This document shows positions 53,558 through 62,689 of a DNA stretch of 64,000 bases, one piece after another; within the stretch, counting starts at the first letter, position 1, and every line of letters starts with the position of its first letter. The translations under genes and the position numbers were made by a program. Origin of the DNA: Candidatus Zixiibacteriota bacterium (GTDB taxonomy: Bacteria; Zixibacteria; MSB-5A5; GN15; FEB-12); the NCBI GenBank assembly GCA_029860345.1, contig JAOUBJ010000006.1, forward strand, positions 124,001 through 188,000, read 5' to 3'. The notes beneath the pieces are model-generated. The model was not told the DNA's origin. It saw nothing but the letters and a program-made list of their open reading frames with translations, and did no database searches.

Positions 53558-54736
53558 ATGAACGATGAGAACTGTCGAATGAGCCGGTCACATGCCTTGG
53601 GTTTCTTCGAGCGCTACCTGACCGCGTGGGTGCTTATCTGTATTGTGTCAGGCATCGTTCTCGGCAAGATCGCTCCGTCGGTGGCACATTTCCTGGACGG
53701 CCTGGCCATAGAGTCCGGCGGCGCGCCGGTGGTATCGATCCCGATCGCCGTTTGCCTGTTTTTCATGATGTATCCGATAATGGTCAAGATCGATTTTGCC
53801 GAGGTCCTCTCGGCCGGTCGGAACATGAAGCCGGTACTGTTGACGTTGTTCGTAAACTGGGGCATCAAACCGTTCACTATGTACGGCATCGCCACGTTTT
53901 TTCTGGGGACACTGTTCCTGGGGCTGATCGGACCGGAGGCAGTCGATCATGTCAAAATGCCGCTGGGCTTGAATCTGGAGGTCGGGACGACTTACGGTTC
54001 CGGGACGGTGGTCTTGATCGACGGCATTCGGATGCTTGAGGTGCCGCTATGGCGCAGCTACCTGGCCGGATGCATCCTGCTGGGCATAGCGCCCTGCACC
54101 GCTATGGTGTTGGTGTGGGGCGACCTTTCGCACGGCAACGCCGGACATACGCTGGTTATGGTCGCTATAAACTCGCTCACCATGTTGGTCCTGTACGGCC
54201 TGCTGGGTGGATTCCTTCTCGGTGTGGGCAGACTGCCGGTTCCCTGGCAGGCATTATTGCTCTCGATTGCCGCCTATGTCGCTCTGCCGTTGGTCGCCGG
54301 TTACCTCTCGCGGCGATGGCTTATCGCGGCAATGGGTGACCGGTGGTTTAAGGACAAGTTCCTGCCGGTGTTGTCACCGGTGACCATCACCGCCCTGTTG
54401 GTTACGCTGGTGCTTTTGTTTTCCTTCAAGGGGGAAGTCATCCTGGGAAACCCGCTAACTATTCTATGGATCGCCATACCGTTGTCCGTGCAAACCATCC
54501 TGATCTTTGCCGTCGCTTTCGGACTTACACGGGTATTACGTTTGAAGTATGAAGACGCCGCACCATCGGCCTTGATAGGTGCATCCAATCATTTCGAGGT
54601 CGCCATCGCTACGTCCACGATGCTCTTCGGTTTGTCCTCCGGCGCCGCGCTGGCTACCGTGGTCGGCGTGTTGATTGAGGTTCCGTTGATGCTCTGGCTG
54701 GTGCGTATCTGTTTACGCGCGCGGGCGCGCTTTTAA
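53558..54736 (+). CDS. acr3: ACR3-family arsenite efflux permease
   Basis: About 392 residues, ten predicted membrane helices. The key Cys is in [12 protein letters not shown], the conserved arsenite-binding cysteine of ACR3 transporters. Also [11 protein letters not shown] near 215 and [17 protein letters not shown] near the C-terminus, both family hallmarks. It exports As(III)/Sb(III). Odd: about 30-40 extra residues between helices near 110-150 ([14 protein letters not shown]...). No arsR or arsC lies adjacent. Start: ATG 53558 with a weak ribosome site; the frame is open to 53465. Confidence 0.9.
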   Translation: MNDENCRMSRSHALGFFERYLTAWVLICIVSGIVLGKIAPSVAHFLDGLAIESGGAPVVSIPIAVCLFFMMYPIMVKIDFAEVLSAGRNMKPVLLTLFVNWGIKPFTMYGIATFFLGTLFLGLIGPEAVDHVKMPLGLNLEVGTTYGSGTVVLIDGIRMLEVPLWRSYLAGCILLGIAPCTAMVLVWGDLSHGNAGHTLVMVAINSLTMLVLYGLLGGFLLGVGRLPVPWQALLLSIAAYVALPLVAGYLSRRWLIAAMGDRWFKDKFLPVLSPVTITALLVTLVLLFSFKGEVILGNPLTILWIAIPLSVQTILIFAVAFGLTRVLRLKYEDAAPSALIGASNHFEVAIATSTMLFGLSSGAALATVVGVLIEVPLMLWLVRICLRARARF

Positions 54737-54762
54737 CTCGGCTTCAGCCCACGGACACTGTC

Positions 54763-55986
54763 TCAAGCCGAAGGTTCTTCGATCGGATCAGTCTGCTCTC
54801 TCTGCCGAAACTGTTCACACACGTCGGTAACGCCGATCTTATCCAAATAGGACTGATTGGCCAACGAAGATTCGTCGCCGACATTAAAAGGATTGCGCTC
54901 GTGATGGAGCGCATCGGCCATGTGTACGGCCGTGAGGATCGTGCGTTGGGGAATTGGCATCCGCTCCGGATCGTGGTGCAGCGCTACCGGTTCGAGAATT
55001 GAATCCGGCAGACCCCACAACGACAAGAGATGGGTGCCGATTTCAGCGTGAGTGACATTAAGGACTTTTCTTTCAGCCTCGTGGAAAGGAATCGACTTCT
55101 CGTCGGCCAGTTCGAGCGCCTCCTGTAACTCGGCCCGGAAATGAGTCAACATCACCAGTTTGCCTATATCGTGTAACATCCCGGCCATCAACGCCTCATC
55201 GCACTCCGGCCGTGGCAAACCGATGGCTTCGGCTATCTTCTGAGACTGAGACCCCACGGCCATACTGTGACCGTAGATGCTCTCGATGGAAATCTTGTGT
55301 AAGGCGGGAAAATCAAATTGGCTGAACGCCCCAGCCGTCAAAACCAACCCTCGGACCGCCTCCAATCCAAGCAGGTTGACTGCCTGCGTGACGTTGTCGA
55401 CGTGCCGGCTGAGTCCAAAATAGGCCGAGTTGATCATTTGAAGGAGTTTTGCCGTTAGACTGATATCCTCTGAGATAAGGGCGGCGATTCTCCCTATCGA
55501 CACAGTGTCCGATTGGATTTCATTCATCAGTCGATTGTACATTTCCGGAGGACTGGGCAGAGTGCCGATGGCTGCAATTCGTATATGCAACTCCTCCATG
55601 GCCAGGACTTCCCTGAGCCCCAAAGAAGTTGTCAGGAAACCGCGCAATGTCTCCGGGTTGCACGGCTTGCTGATCAAGCGGTGCGCGATAGAGGTGGACT
55701 CAAGCATGACCTTTCGATCGCTGGCATCGGTCTGGATAAAACGAATTGTACCAGGATAAAGGTCACTGATCTGTTTGAGCAGTTCCACCCCGGTCATTGT
55801 CGGCATATCGAGGTCGGTGAGGACTATGTCCGAGGGGCACCGTTTCATTGCCCTTAAAGCCTCAGCCCCGTTTGTTACGAATTCGACTTCCCATTCATTC
55901 TGCCGTCTGGCAAGGATCTGACGGATGCCTTCAATTGTGGCCGACTGTTCATTTGCGAAAACAAAAAGGATTCGCTTGCGGGACAT
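54763..55986 (-). CDS. REC-HDOD protein (response regulator with HDOD output)
   Basis: 407 residues: REC domain (about 1-120) and HDOD domain (about 140-340). REC phospho-acceptor D58 (L-T-D-L-D-M-P), T86 and K107 are present, but the acidic pair after the first strand is replaced by F-A-N-E (residues 10-13), so Mg2+ binding may be weak or absent. The HDOD domain has P-S-P-P-E-M-Y and A-G-M-L-H-D-I-G-K-L. HDOD proteins connect to signalling, often c-di-GMP or stress, by binding other proteins; partner unknown. AGGAGA stands 6 bases before the ATG. Confidence 0.92.
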   Translation of the reverse strand: MSRKRILFVFANEQSATIEGIRQILARRQNEWEVEFVTNGAEALRAMKRCPSDIVLTDLDMPTMTGVELLKQISDLYPGTIRFIQTDASDRKVMLESTSIAHRLISKPCNPETLRGFLTTSLGLREVLAMEELHIRIAAIGTLPSPPEMYNRLMNEIQSDTVSIGRIAALISEDISLTAKLLQMINSAYFGLSRHVDNVTQAVNLLGLEAVRGLVLTAGAFSQFDFPALHKISIESIYGHSMAVGSQSQKIAEAIGLPRPECDEALMAGMLHDIGKLVMLTHFRAELQEALELADEKSIPFHEAERKVLNVTHAEIGTHLLSLWGLPDSILEPVALHHDPERMPIPQRTILTAVHMADALHHERNPFNVGDESSLANQSYLDKIGVTDVCEQFRQREQTDPIEEPSA

Positions 55987-56177
55987 GGATGTTCTCCTTC
56001 TGTGGTTTTCGTTTCTCGGACTAAGACTTTTTGGACTAAAGCAGGTTCGTGCCTGTTGGGGGAATATCCCAGAATAAGCTGCCTGGACCCTGCTATAGTA
56101 TCTCTATCGGTTTTTTGCGGAAGGTCTGAATGAAGATGGGTAAAAATACGGTAGTAATCAGGTAGGCCGAGCTGTCG
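55987..56177. other. Intergenic region, possible promoter
   Basis: No repeat family member. On the minus strand a TTCCGC-16-TACTAT pair (about 56098-56125) may be a weak promoter for the REC-HDOD gene. A near-palindrome AGGCACGAACCTGC (rc of 56041-56054) is discussed under rejected items. Confidence 0.3.
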
Positions 56178-57728
56178 TCACGTACCCATTCGGTGACGGC
56201 CGGCTGCAAACATGATCGGAATCAACAGCGCAGTTGCCCCGGCATAATACAGCGGTACGCCGGTCGTGATGGCCTCCGGGGAAGCGGCCAGGAAATCCAA
56301 CGGCACGATATGGTTCATCGGCCCGACATACCAAAGAGTCATGTAAACAACCTCAAACAGCTTGTTGGTTCCGCTTACTTTTCCCAGAGTCATGGCCAGG
56401 GTGGGAATAAAGAGGGCCGCCGTCAGCCACGCCGCAAGATAGGAAAACTGACCCAGGATGAGAGCCTTGATAGCGATTCCACCTCCAGCGACGAGAGCGA
56501 CAGTAATTCCGGCCAGCCAGGCGACCGGCAATTGACGCGACACCGGGTACGGACAGCTGACCATAATCTGCGACGTGTTCCACCTGAGTTCACGCGTCCC
56601 CATTTTCGACCAGACTAACAGCGGCCACACCCATGCCACCGGCAAAATATAAGTTCGGGCAATCTCGAAGGGCGCAGCCAGCGAGGCAACGATCAAGCCC
56701 AGCTGCACAACGTACCAGGACCAGTGAAAGCCCTTGAGCATCACCCTGAGTTCGGCCAACAAAAGTGCAACCGGGCTGAACACCGAACGCACCGCGGCCA
56801 AATGACTGAGATGGTAAGGTGTGGTCTCGGCAAGAGAACGAACCATACCGTTGTTGGAATCCACGGGAGTCTTTTTGACCCGGCGCTTTGTTTTCGATGG
56901 ATCGAATCGGTCAAAGAACGGCACCGCCAGCATGGTAATAAAGAAGGCCAACCCGACACAGAAGAAGTGCGGCTGCACCACCGCCCAGGTCCACTCGATA
57001 CCGTCCCATTGGAACTGTTCCAAACCGGGGAAGAACTCCGGATTGAGATTGAAATTCAGTTTGGCCCCCGGAAACTGAGCCAAGGCCGCTGTTTTCATGC
57101 TTGTCTCAAAAAGGTTGAGCCCAACAAAGTCGAAAATTGGACGCTTGGTCTCCATGGCCAGCGGCAGGCTCATCGTTATCATGATCAGGTAGACGGCATT
57201 CCCCAGCCCACCGCGCAGCCACCGGATCGATTCGAACAGTATTGCAAAGGCGGCCGTGAGCAGCATAGTCGGCAGCCCGATGTACACAAACGGCGCCAGC
57301 AAATGCCACAGATCAAAGCTGCCGGAACCGGGGTCGACAAGTTGCATGACCGCTCCTGATGCCGCTACAATCATCAACATCGAGGTCAAAACTGCAAAGT
57401 TACTGAGGAGCTTGCCGAACAGATAGCCTATTCGCGTGAGCGGTGTAGTGGCGAGTATCTCGCCAACGCCGGTGGTCCGGTCGCGATCGATAGCGTTTTT
57501 GATCACGTAGAATCCGAACATCATCAACAGTAGCGTGCAGGTCATGGTCATGGTGCTGCCGACCCAGGCTGAGTTACCGACACCTCGATAGTTGCCCAGT
57601 CGAGCCGTGAACTTTCCCACGTAGACCAGGTATCCCAGGTAGAGATTGAGTCCGAGCACGACCAGAAAGCTGTAACGCCTGGTGCGTTCACGGAAGTCGG
57701 CCAGCACGGTGTGGTAAAGAGCAGTCAT
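56178..57728 (-). CDS. ABC-2-type transporter permease (paired with CPBP and ATPase genes)
   Basis: About 516 residues from ATG 57728, which has GAGAGG seven bases upstream; the frame runs open to 57824 inside the CPBP gene. Twelve or so membrane helices in two halves (about 20-260 and 330-510), with D-R-D-R-T-T-G-V-G-E-I-L-A-T-T-P-L-T-R near 85, the ABC-2 hallmark. It forms the membrane part of an exporter whose ATPase is encoded two genes upstream (58707). Substrate unknown. The CPBP gene lies between them, 19 bases away. Confidence 0.85.
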   Translation of the reverse strand: MTALYHTVLADFRERTRRYSFLVVLGLNLYLGYLVYVGKFTARLGNYRGVGNSAWVGSTMTMTCTLLLMMFGFYVIKNAIDRDRTTGVGEILATTPLTRIGYLFGKLLSNFAVLTSMLMIVAASGAVMQLVDPGSGSFDLWHLLAPFVYIGLPTMLLTAAFAILFESIRWLRGGLGNAVYLIMITMSLPLAMETKRPIFDFVGLNLFETSMKTAALAQFPGAKLNFNLNPEFFPGLEQFQWDGIEWTWAVVQPHFFCVGLAFFITMLAVPFFDRFDPSKTKRRVKKTPVDSNNGMVRSLAETTPYHLSHLAAVRSVFSPVALLLAELRVMLKGFHWSWYVVQLGLIVASLAAPFEIARTYILPVAWVWPLLVWSKMGTRELRWNTSQIMVSCPYPVSRQLPVAWLAGITVALVAGGGIAIKALILGQFSYLAAWLTAALFIPTLAMTLGKVSGTNKLFEVVYMTLWYVGPMNHIVPLDFLAASPEAITTGVPLYYAGATALLIPIMFAAGRHRMGT

Positions 57729-57747
57729 TGCCGGACCTCTCCGTATC

Positions 57748-58710
57748 TCAGGGTACATCGGCTGGGAATAGGGATGGCTTTTTGGAGCGTCGCCAGACCG
57801 GCTGCACGGTTCGCCCGACACCAACGACTCTCTTGAGCATGACCAAGCCGACCATCAGGCAAAGTCCCACCGCCAACCATGAAGCCTCGACCCCAAAGGC
57901 ACCGCCGGTCAGCCACTCTGGTCCGGTGACTGAAGGCCTCACCAATCCCTCCACCGTGTGGCCCGAAACGGTCAGGCCGAAGACTGTAGACTGTATGAAA
58001 TTCCAGGCCAGATGCAGCCCGAAGATCATCCAAATGCGACGTGTATACATAAAGGCCGCGGCCAACAGAACTCCGGCCTCGACCATGATGGCTACCGAGC
58101 TGAACCAGGTGGCGTTTGGATTGCCGGCATGCACCAGACCGAACAAAGCGGCTTGCACTACCAAAGCCAACCAGCTACCCAGAGCCTCCTCGGTGATTTT
58201 GAAGACGATCAGCCGAAAGACCATTTCTTCCAGAAAGGCAGCGGAGAACATCCGCAGGAATCCCTGGACTGCGATGGCCGGGTTCGGATCGAACGACTCA
58301 ATACGGTAGTATCCGCCGACGGCCAGCACGGCCACGACCGTTACCATTAGAGCAGTACCTATTCCAAAACCGCGTCCGAATTCGGCAACGCTGCCCCTCA
58401 AGGCCAACTCCGATGCTTTGCGTCGTTCGATCAAACGTGTGTAGAGGCAGTAGACAGCGTACATAAGAATGGAGGCGGCGAGGGCAAGAAGAAGCTTCGC
58501 CCAGCCGCTTGAGTCGGTCAATGACTGGTCCAATGCCATTCCGGCCAGATTCACCGGCGACAGAAAAGCCAGCACCAGTACAAATCGACATAGTGGGAAT
58601 TGAATAATCTTACCCGGGACCGTTGTCGGCTGGACGGTCGTGAACAATTGCGCAGGCTCAGGATAGGTTGAGACCTCTTGGCCGATGGGCTCTTGATGAT
58701 TCGGCATCAT
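57748..58710 (-). CDS. CPBP-family intramembrane protease (CAAX-like)
   Basis: 320 residues with about seven to eight membrane helices. All three CPBP/Abi motifs are intact: E161-E162-x3-R166 (L-E-E-M-V-F-R), F190-x3-H194 (F-G-L-V-H) and H233-x3-N237 (H-L-A-W-N). Such proteases process membrane peptides or prenylated substrates and some give self-immunity to bacteriocins. Its start overlaps the ATPase stop by 4 bases (ATGA) and its end is followed closely by the permease, so this is a three-gene operon. Function in transport maturation or immunity is inference. Confidence 0.9.
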   Translation of the reverse strand: MMPNHQEPIGQEVSTYPEPAQLFTTVQPTTVPGKIIQFPLCRFVLVLAFLSPVNLAGMALDQSLTDSSGWAKLLLALAASILMYAVYCLYTRLIERRKASELALRGSVAEFGRGFGIGTALMVTVVAVLAVGGYYRIESFDPNPAIAVQGFLRMFSAAFLEEMVFRLIVFKITEEALGSWLALVVQAALFGLVHAGNPNATWFSSVAIMVEAGVLLAAAFMYTRRIWMIFGLHLAWNFIQSTVFGLTVSGHTVEGLVRPSVTGPEWLTGGAFGVEASWLAVGLCLMVGLVMLKRVVGVGRTVQPVWRRSKKPSLFPADVP

Positions 58711-59609
58711 GAACGCTCGCTCGGTTGTCGGGCTGAGTTACCGTTGTTTCGGTCATGGGCCAGTATATAAAGATAGGCATCTTCGAGCGTCGGAGACGCA
58801 GCCTCTGCGCTCTCATCGGGGCAGCTTTCTTCGACGACGCGAATGCGCACCCCCTGATCGGTTCGGATACTGGAGGAAATAAGCAGCCGTTGCTGCAACT
58901 TGGGCAGCTCCGTTGACGGGACCACCCACTCCCAGACTTTTCCATGCACCGACCTGAGCAACTCCTCCGGAGTGGCCTGGGCAATGAGTCGTCCGCGGTT
59001 AATAATAGCCACTCTGGTGGCTATGGCGGCAACATCGGAAACAATGTGCGAGGACAAAATCACAATCCTCTCCCCGGCCAACTCCGACAGCGAATTCCGA
59101 AAGCGAACCCGCTCCTCCGGGTCGAGACCGACCGTTGGTTCATCGACAATCAGCAATTTGGGGTCATTTAACAGAGCTTGGGCGATCCCAACCCGCTGCT
59201 TCATACCGCCGGATAGAGAACCCAGAGGACGTTTACGGGCTTCGGTCAGGTTGACCAGCTCCAATAGCTGATCGATCCGCTGCCCGGCGCCACCGATCCC
59301 TTTGGCTGCGGCAAGATAAGTCAGGAATTCGACCGCGTTCAGGTGTGGGTAGACACCGAAATCCTGCGGTAGATAGCCCAGCACGGTACGCACGTTGTTT
59401 GGTGAACGCTCGATGTCGACATCGTTGAAAGTTACGCTGCCCTCGGTCGCCCTGGTGACTGTGGCCAGGATACGCATCAGGGTAGATTTGCCGGCGCCGT
59501 TAGGTCCCAGAAGGCCGAGCAACCCCGGCTGGACATTTAGACTGAACTTCCTCAGACCCCAGACATTGCCTCGATAACGTTTTCCGAGTGATTCGATGTT
59601 TAGATTCAA
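58707..59609 (-). CDS. ABC transporter ATPase subunit
   Basis: 300 residues: Walker A G-P-N-G-A-G-K-S-T (35-43), Q-loop, signature L-S-G-G-M-K-Q-R, Walker B L-L-I-V-D-E-P-T-V-G (about 157-166), H-loop L-S-S-H. The last ~80 residues (about 220-300) are a C-terminal extension without a known domain. It belongs to the class of ATPases serving ABC-2 permeases (drug or antibiotic type). Start: TTG 59609 with GGAG six bases upstream; no ATG nearby fits. First gene of the ATPase-CPBP-permease operon. Confidence 0.92.
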   Translation of the reverse strand: MNLNIESLGKRYRGNVWGLRKFSLNVQPGLLGLLGPNGAGKSTLMRILATVTRATEGSVTFNDVDIERSPNNVRTVLGYLPQDFGVYPHLNAVEFLTYLAAAKGIGGAGQRIDQLLELVNLTEARKRPLGSLSGGMKQRVGIAQALLNDPKLLIVDEPTVGLDPEERVRFRNSLSELAGERIVILSSHIVSDVAAIATRVAIINRGRLIAQATPEELLRSVHGKVWEWVVPSTELPKLQQRLLISSSIRTDQGVRIRVVEESCPDESAEAASPTLEDAYLYILAHDRNNGNSARQPSERS

Positions 59610-60082
59610 GAGTCTCTCCTCTGTTCACCCTGCCGTTGGCGCTGCCGGCTTTTGCGGGCAAAGTCTCATCTCGCCATACCATTAGACGGCTCAGGCAGCA
59701 AAATGTTGCTGGCGGCAAAAATCCCACCCGACGCAGAGCCTCTGGGTGGGGTACCGAAGATTGAGATTGCCGCGGCCCCTCTGGTCGCTCGCAATGACGC
59801 CGACGGTGCATAGTCCGGTAGGGCGGGTCCGTCTTCGCCTGCGCGCCGCGGCGTGAACCCGCCAGTCCTGTAGGTCGAAACCCCTGGTCCGAATGTGAGA
59901 ACCATGGCTTGACCGTGTCGTCCTGAGCGCAGTCGAAGGACGAATCTTGTACCCCACCTAAAGCGAAGCGCCAGGTGGGTTACCTTGCGTACTCACCGAA
60001 TCCCACCCGACGCAAAGCCTCTGGGTGGGGTACCGCCTGGCGCACGACGACGCATACCACGCACGGAGAACCGCCGATTTGC
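59610..60082. repeat. Dense repeat cluster before the beta-helix gene
   Basis: Two copies of cccacccgacgcaaagcctc-type (about 59727-59757 and 60001-60033), gtagggcgggtccgtcttcg...acccgcc (about 59818-59863), gtaggtcgaaacccctggtc (about 59871), a CCTGAGCGCAGTCGAAGG copy (about 59921-59942) and cgcacgacgacgcataccac (about 60041-60062). This is the highest density of repeat families in the window. Confidence 0.7.
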
Positions 60083-60110
60083 TTGACAGATTCCGCCTTT
60101 CCGATATATT
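60083..60110 (+). promoter_or_regulatory. Promoter of the beta-helix/dockerin gene
   Basis: TTGACA (60083-60088), 16-bp spacer, TATATT (60105-60110). Predicted start near 60117, so the in-frame reading from 59975 cannot be used. Confidence 0.65.
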
Positions 60111-60151
60111 GTATACTGAAGTCTACGATGACTCATGACAGGAGGTCTCGT

Positions 60152-62533
60152 TTGAAGGCATTTCCGCTTGGCCTGACCCTGGCTTTAGCTCTTGCGGCCA
60201 AAACCAATTCAACTGTAATCTATGTCCCCGCCGATCAGCCAACGGTCCAGGCCGGGGTCGATGTAGCGTCGGTAGGCGACACCGTCCAGGTCGCCCCCGG
60301 CAGGTATTACGAACATGTTGCCATTACTGAGGCCGTCACGTTGCTCGGTGAGACTCGCAACAGCACTGTCATCGACGCTTCGGACAGTGGTGATTGCATT
60401 CTGGTTTCGGCTGCGGGAGTTGTGATCAAGAACCTGTCCGTTCAGCACGGCGGACCGCTGGGGCCATACGAAGGTGCCTGGGATTCCGGTATCAGGATCG
60501 TGGAGACAGAAAACGTGCTTGTAGAAGACTGCTTCGTTTACGACAACGGCGCGGCGGGGATATCTCTGACGGCATCTTCTTTCTGCACCATTCGAGGCTG
60601 TTATATTTGGGATAACGTTACCGGCGTATACTTCTATGAGGATGTCTACGGTAGTTTTAGCAACAATGCCGACAATCAGATAATCGGTAACGTAGTTGGC
60701 CTCAACAGTTCGATCGGAATACATTTCGAACATTCGGTCAGTCTCTACCACTCCGATAATATCGTGCGCAGCAACTTCGTTGTCGGCAACGGTGTCGGCA
60801 TGTCTATGCTCATGTCCCAGTACAATGATGTTGTCTTCAACCATTTCTACTGGAACGTCGGTCGGGCGCTTGTACTTGGCATGTGTATGGGTGGCGGGGA
60901 GAACAATACTTTCCACCACAATAGTTTCCATAACAACAACGCCGGCGACACTCAGGCGCAGGACTATGGCGACGGAACCGACTATTGGTACTCCGTCTAT
61001 CAACAAGAGGGTAACTACTGGTCGGACTATACAGGCGTCGACAACAATGGCGACGGCATTGGGGACACGCCCTATACTATCGAGGAGGGTGAGACCTATG
61101 ATCTTTATCCGCTGATGGTCCCCGAGGACTCCGACGGCGATGGTTTTATCGACAGTGTCGACAATTGCCCGGGACTGTATCACTCAAACCTGGCCGATGC
61201 TGACCACGACTTTATCGGCGACGAGTGTGATGATTGCACCGACTTCGATGGCGACGGCTACGGCAATCCCGGTTTGCCCAACAACACCTGCCCGGACGAT
61301 AACTGCCCCAATGTGTACAATCCTGCCCAGGAGGATTTCGATGGCGACGGGATGGGTGACTCCTGTGATTACTACGCACCGGCTATCGATCAAATCTGGA
61401 CTACTTGCCTGGGCCTGGCGGTAGACAACGACGGCAATTTCGGTGTCAAGGGCAATGATGCCGACGGTGGCTGCAACCTCGACTACACCCAGTACGGCGG
61501 CGACTGTGACCCGGGGGCGGATGTATACCTGTATGACGGCTCACCATTTGTATTGCGTATCAACGGCGATGATACACTGCTTTGTCAAGCCCTCCACAAC
61601 ACCCACAATTATCTTCGCGTTGGATGGGGTCGTCCTTATGAAGGGGTCATCACCACACCCTGGTTCGACTTGTACCGAAGCGGGACATTTGTAACCAACG
61701 ACTATTCAATCGGCCTCGAACAGTGGTTCTGGGTCCCCAAGGACCCGGAGTATTGCACCTTTATCATAAAGGCCCTGAAAGTCTATTCGTTCGACGGCCA
61801 GCAGCACGACAACGTTAGTGTCGGTAATGGCATTGATTGGGATATACCGGGCGACGGCGGTGGCAACGAAGGTGGATTTGACACCACGCATCGATTGATC
61901 TATATACGCGGCCTGGAGAGCGACGGCGCAGGCTGCCAGGACAACGATGCCCGCTACGGCGGGGAGGCGCTCCTGAGTTTCCACAGTAATGACACCTGCG
62001 CCGACGCCTGGGGTACCCAGCCCTACAGCGCCTATGTTGCCACTAATCCGGACTACCTATGGCCCGAAGGCGGATTGGTGGCATCTGAGCTGGACAGCAT
62101 GATACACCTACCGGGGTACAAGATAGAGCACGACACCGTCGACCTGCACGCCGTAATGACTTACTTCGTTGACCAGACGCTCATGCCCGGCGATACCGTC
62201 ACGGTTTACTCGGCGCTTACAACTGTTCGCGAAGGTTCTCTGCCGATCCTGTTCAACAACGTATCATTGGCGCAATTCTGGTTGTCGGCCTTTGTCACCC
62301 AGGACTGTTACTGTTGCCGGGGACTTCGAGGGAATATCGACAACGATCCACTCAACCAGATCGATATTTCGGATTTGGTCGCTTTGGTCGATTACATGTT
62401 CACCGGTGGCCCGGGTCCGGAGTGTCCCGAAGAAGCCGACATGAACGCCGATGGTGGCTGGGACATAGCCGATCTGGTATACCTGGTGGACTTTATGTTC
62501 AACGGCGGCCCGCCGCCGGTTGCCTGCCCGTAA
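60152..62533 (+). CDS. Secreted beta-helix protein with thrombospondin-3-like and dockerin-like regions
   Basis: About 793 residues from TTG 60152, which has a perfect AGGAGG six bases upstream. Signal peptide about 1-17. Right-handed beta-helix (about 22-330) with repeated N-V-L-V-E-D-C and I-R-G-C-Y-I-W-D-N type coils, similar to NosD/pectate-lyase folds. Then thrombospondin-3-like calcium repeats (D-S-D-G-D-G-F-I-D, D-F-D-G-D-G-Y-G-N, D-F-D-G-D-G-M-G-D; about 331-415), a beta domain of unknown type (about 420-725) and a C-terminal dockerin-like pair (D-L-V-A-L-V-D-Y-M-F, D-L-V-Y-L-V-D-F-M-F). Predicted surface adhesin or carbohydrate-binding protein; no catalytic residues identified. Confidence 0.87.
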   Translation: MKAFPLGLTLALALAAKTNSTVIYVPADQPTVQAGVDVASVGDTVQVAPGRYYEHVAITEAVTLLGETRNSTVIDASDSGDCILVSAAGVVIKNLSVQHGGPLGPYEGAWDSGIRIVETENVLVEDCFVYDNGAAGISLTASSFCTIRGCYIWDNVTGVYFYEDVYGSFSNNADNQIIGNVVGLNSSIGIHFEHSVSLYHSDNIVRSNFVVGNGVGMSMLMSQYNDVVFNHFYWNVGRALVLGMCMGGGENNTFHHNSFHNNNAGDTQAQDYGDGTDYWYSVYQQEGNYWSDYTGVDNNGDGIGDTPYTIEEGETYDLYPLMVPEDSDGDGFIDSVDNCPGLYHSNLADADHDFIGDECDDCTDFDGDGYGNPGLPNNTCPDDNCPNVYNPAQEDFDGDGMGDSCDYYAPAIDQIWTTCLGLAVDNDGNFGVKGNDADGGCNLDYTQYGGDCDPGADVYLYDGSPFVLRINGDDTLLCQALHNTHNYLRVGWGRPYEGVITTPWFDLYRSGTFVTNDYSIGLEQWFWVPKDPEYCTFIIKALKVYSFDGQQHDNVSVGNGIDWDIPGDGGGNEGGFDTTHRLIYIRGLESDGAGCQDNDARYGGEALLSFHSNDTCADAWGTQPYSAYVATNPDYLWPEGGLVASELDSMIHLPGYKIEHDTVDLHAVMTYFVDQTLMPGDTVTVYSALTTVREGSLPILFNNVSLAQFWLSAFVTQDCYCCRGLRGNIDNDPLNQIDISDLVALVDYMFTGGPGPECPEEADMNADGGWDIADLVYLVDFMFNGGPPPVACP

Positions 62534-62673
62534 TCGTGAGATCGCGCCGACTTGTACCGTGGCGTCCACCGATTGCGTCGTGTACCGTGAGGTACACCTC
62601 CACAGCGCAGTCTTCCGAGACGCCGATAACACAACCCCGAATGAGGTAACCAGTTAACTTAAGCCGCCCGTTT

Positions 62674-62689
62674 TGGCACGCTTTCTGTT
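62674..62689 (+). promoter_or_regulatory. Possible sigma54 promoter
   Basis: TGGCACG (62674-62680) and CTGTT (62685-62689): a perfect -24 element at the correct distance from a degenerate -12 element (GT in place of GC). Lies about 60 bases before the lipoprotein start. Only a candidate. Confidence 0.25.

Noticed and set aside
56041-56054. AGGCACGAACCTGC as a sigma54 promoter
   Set aside because: GG and GC are 9 rather than 10 bases apart, which normally abolishes sigma54 recognition; sequence is also a near-palindrome.
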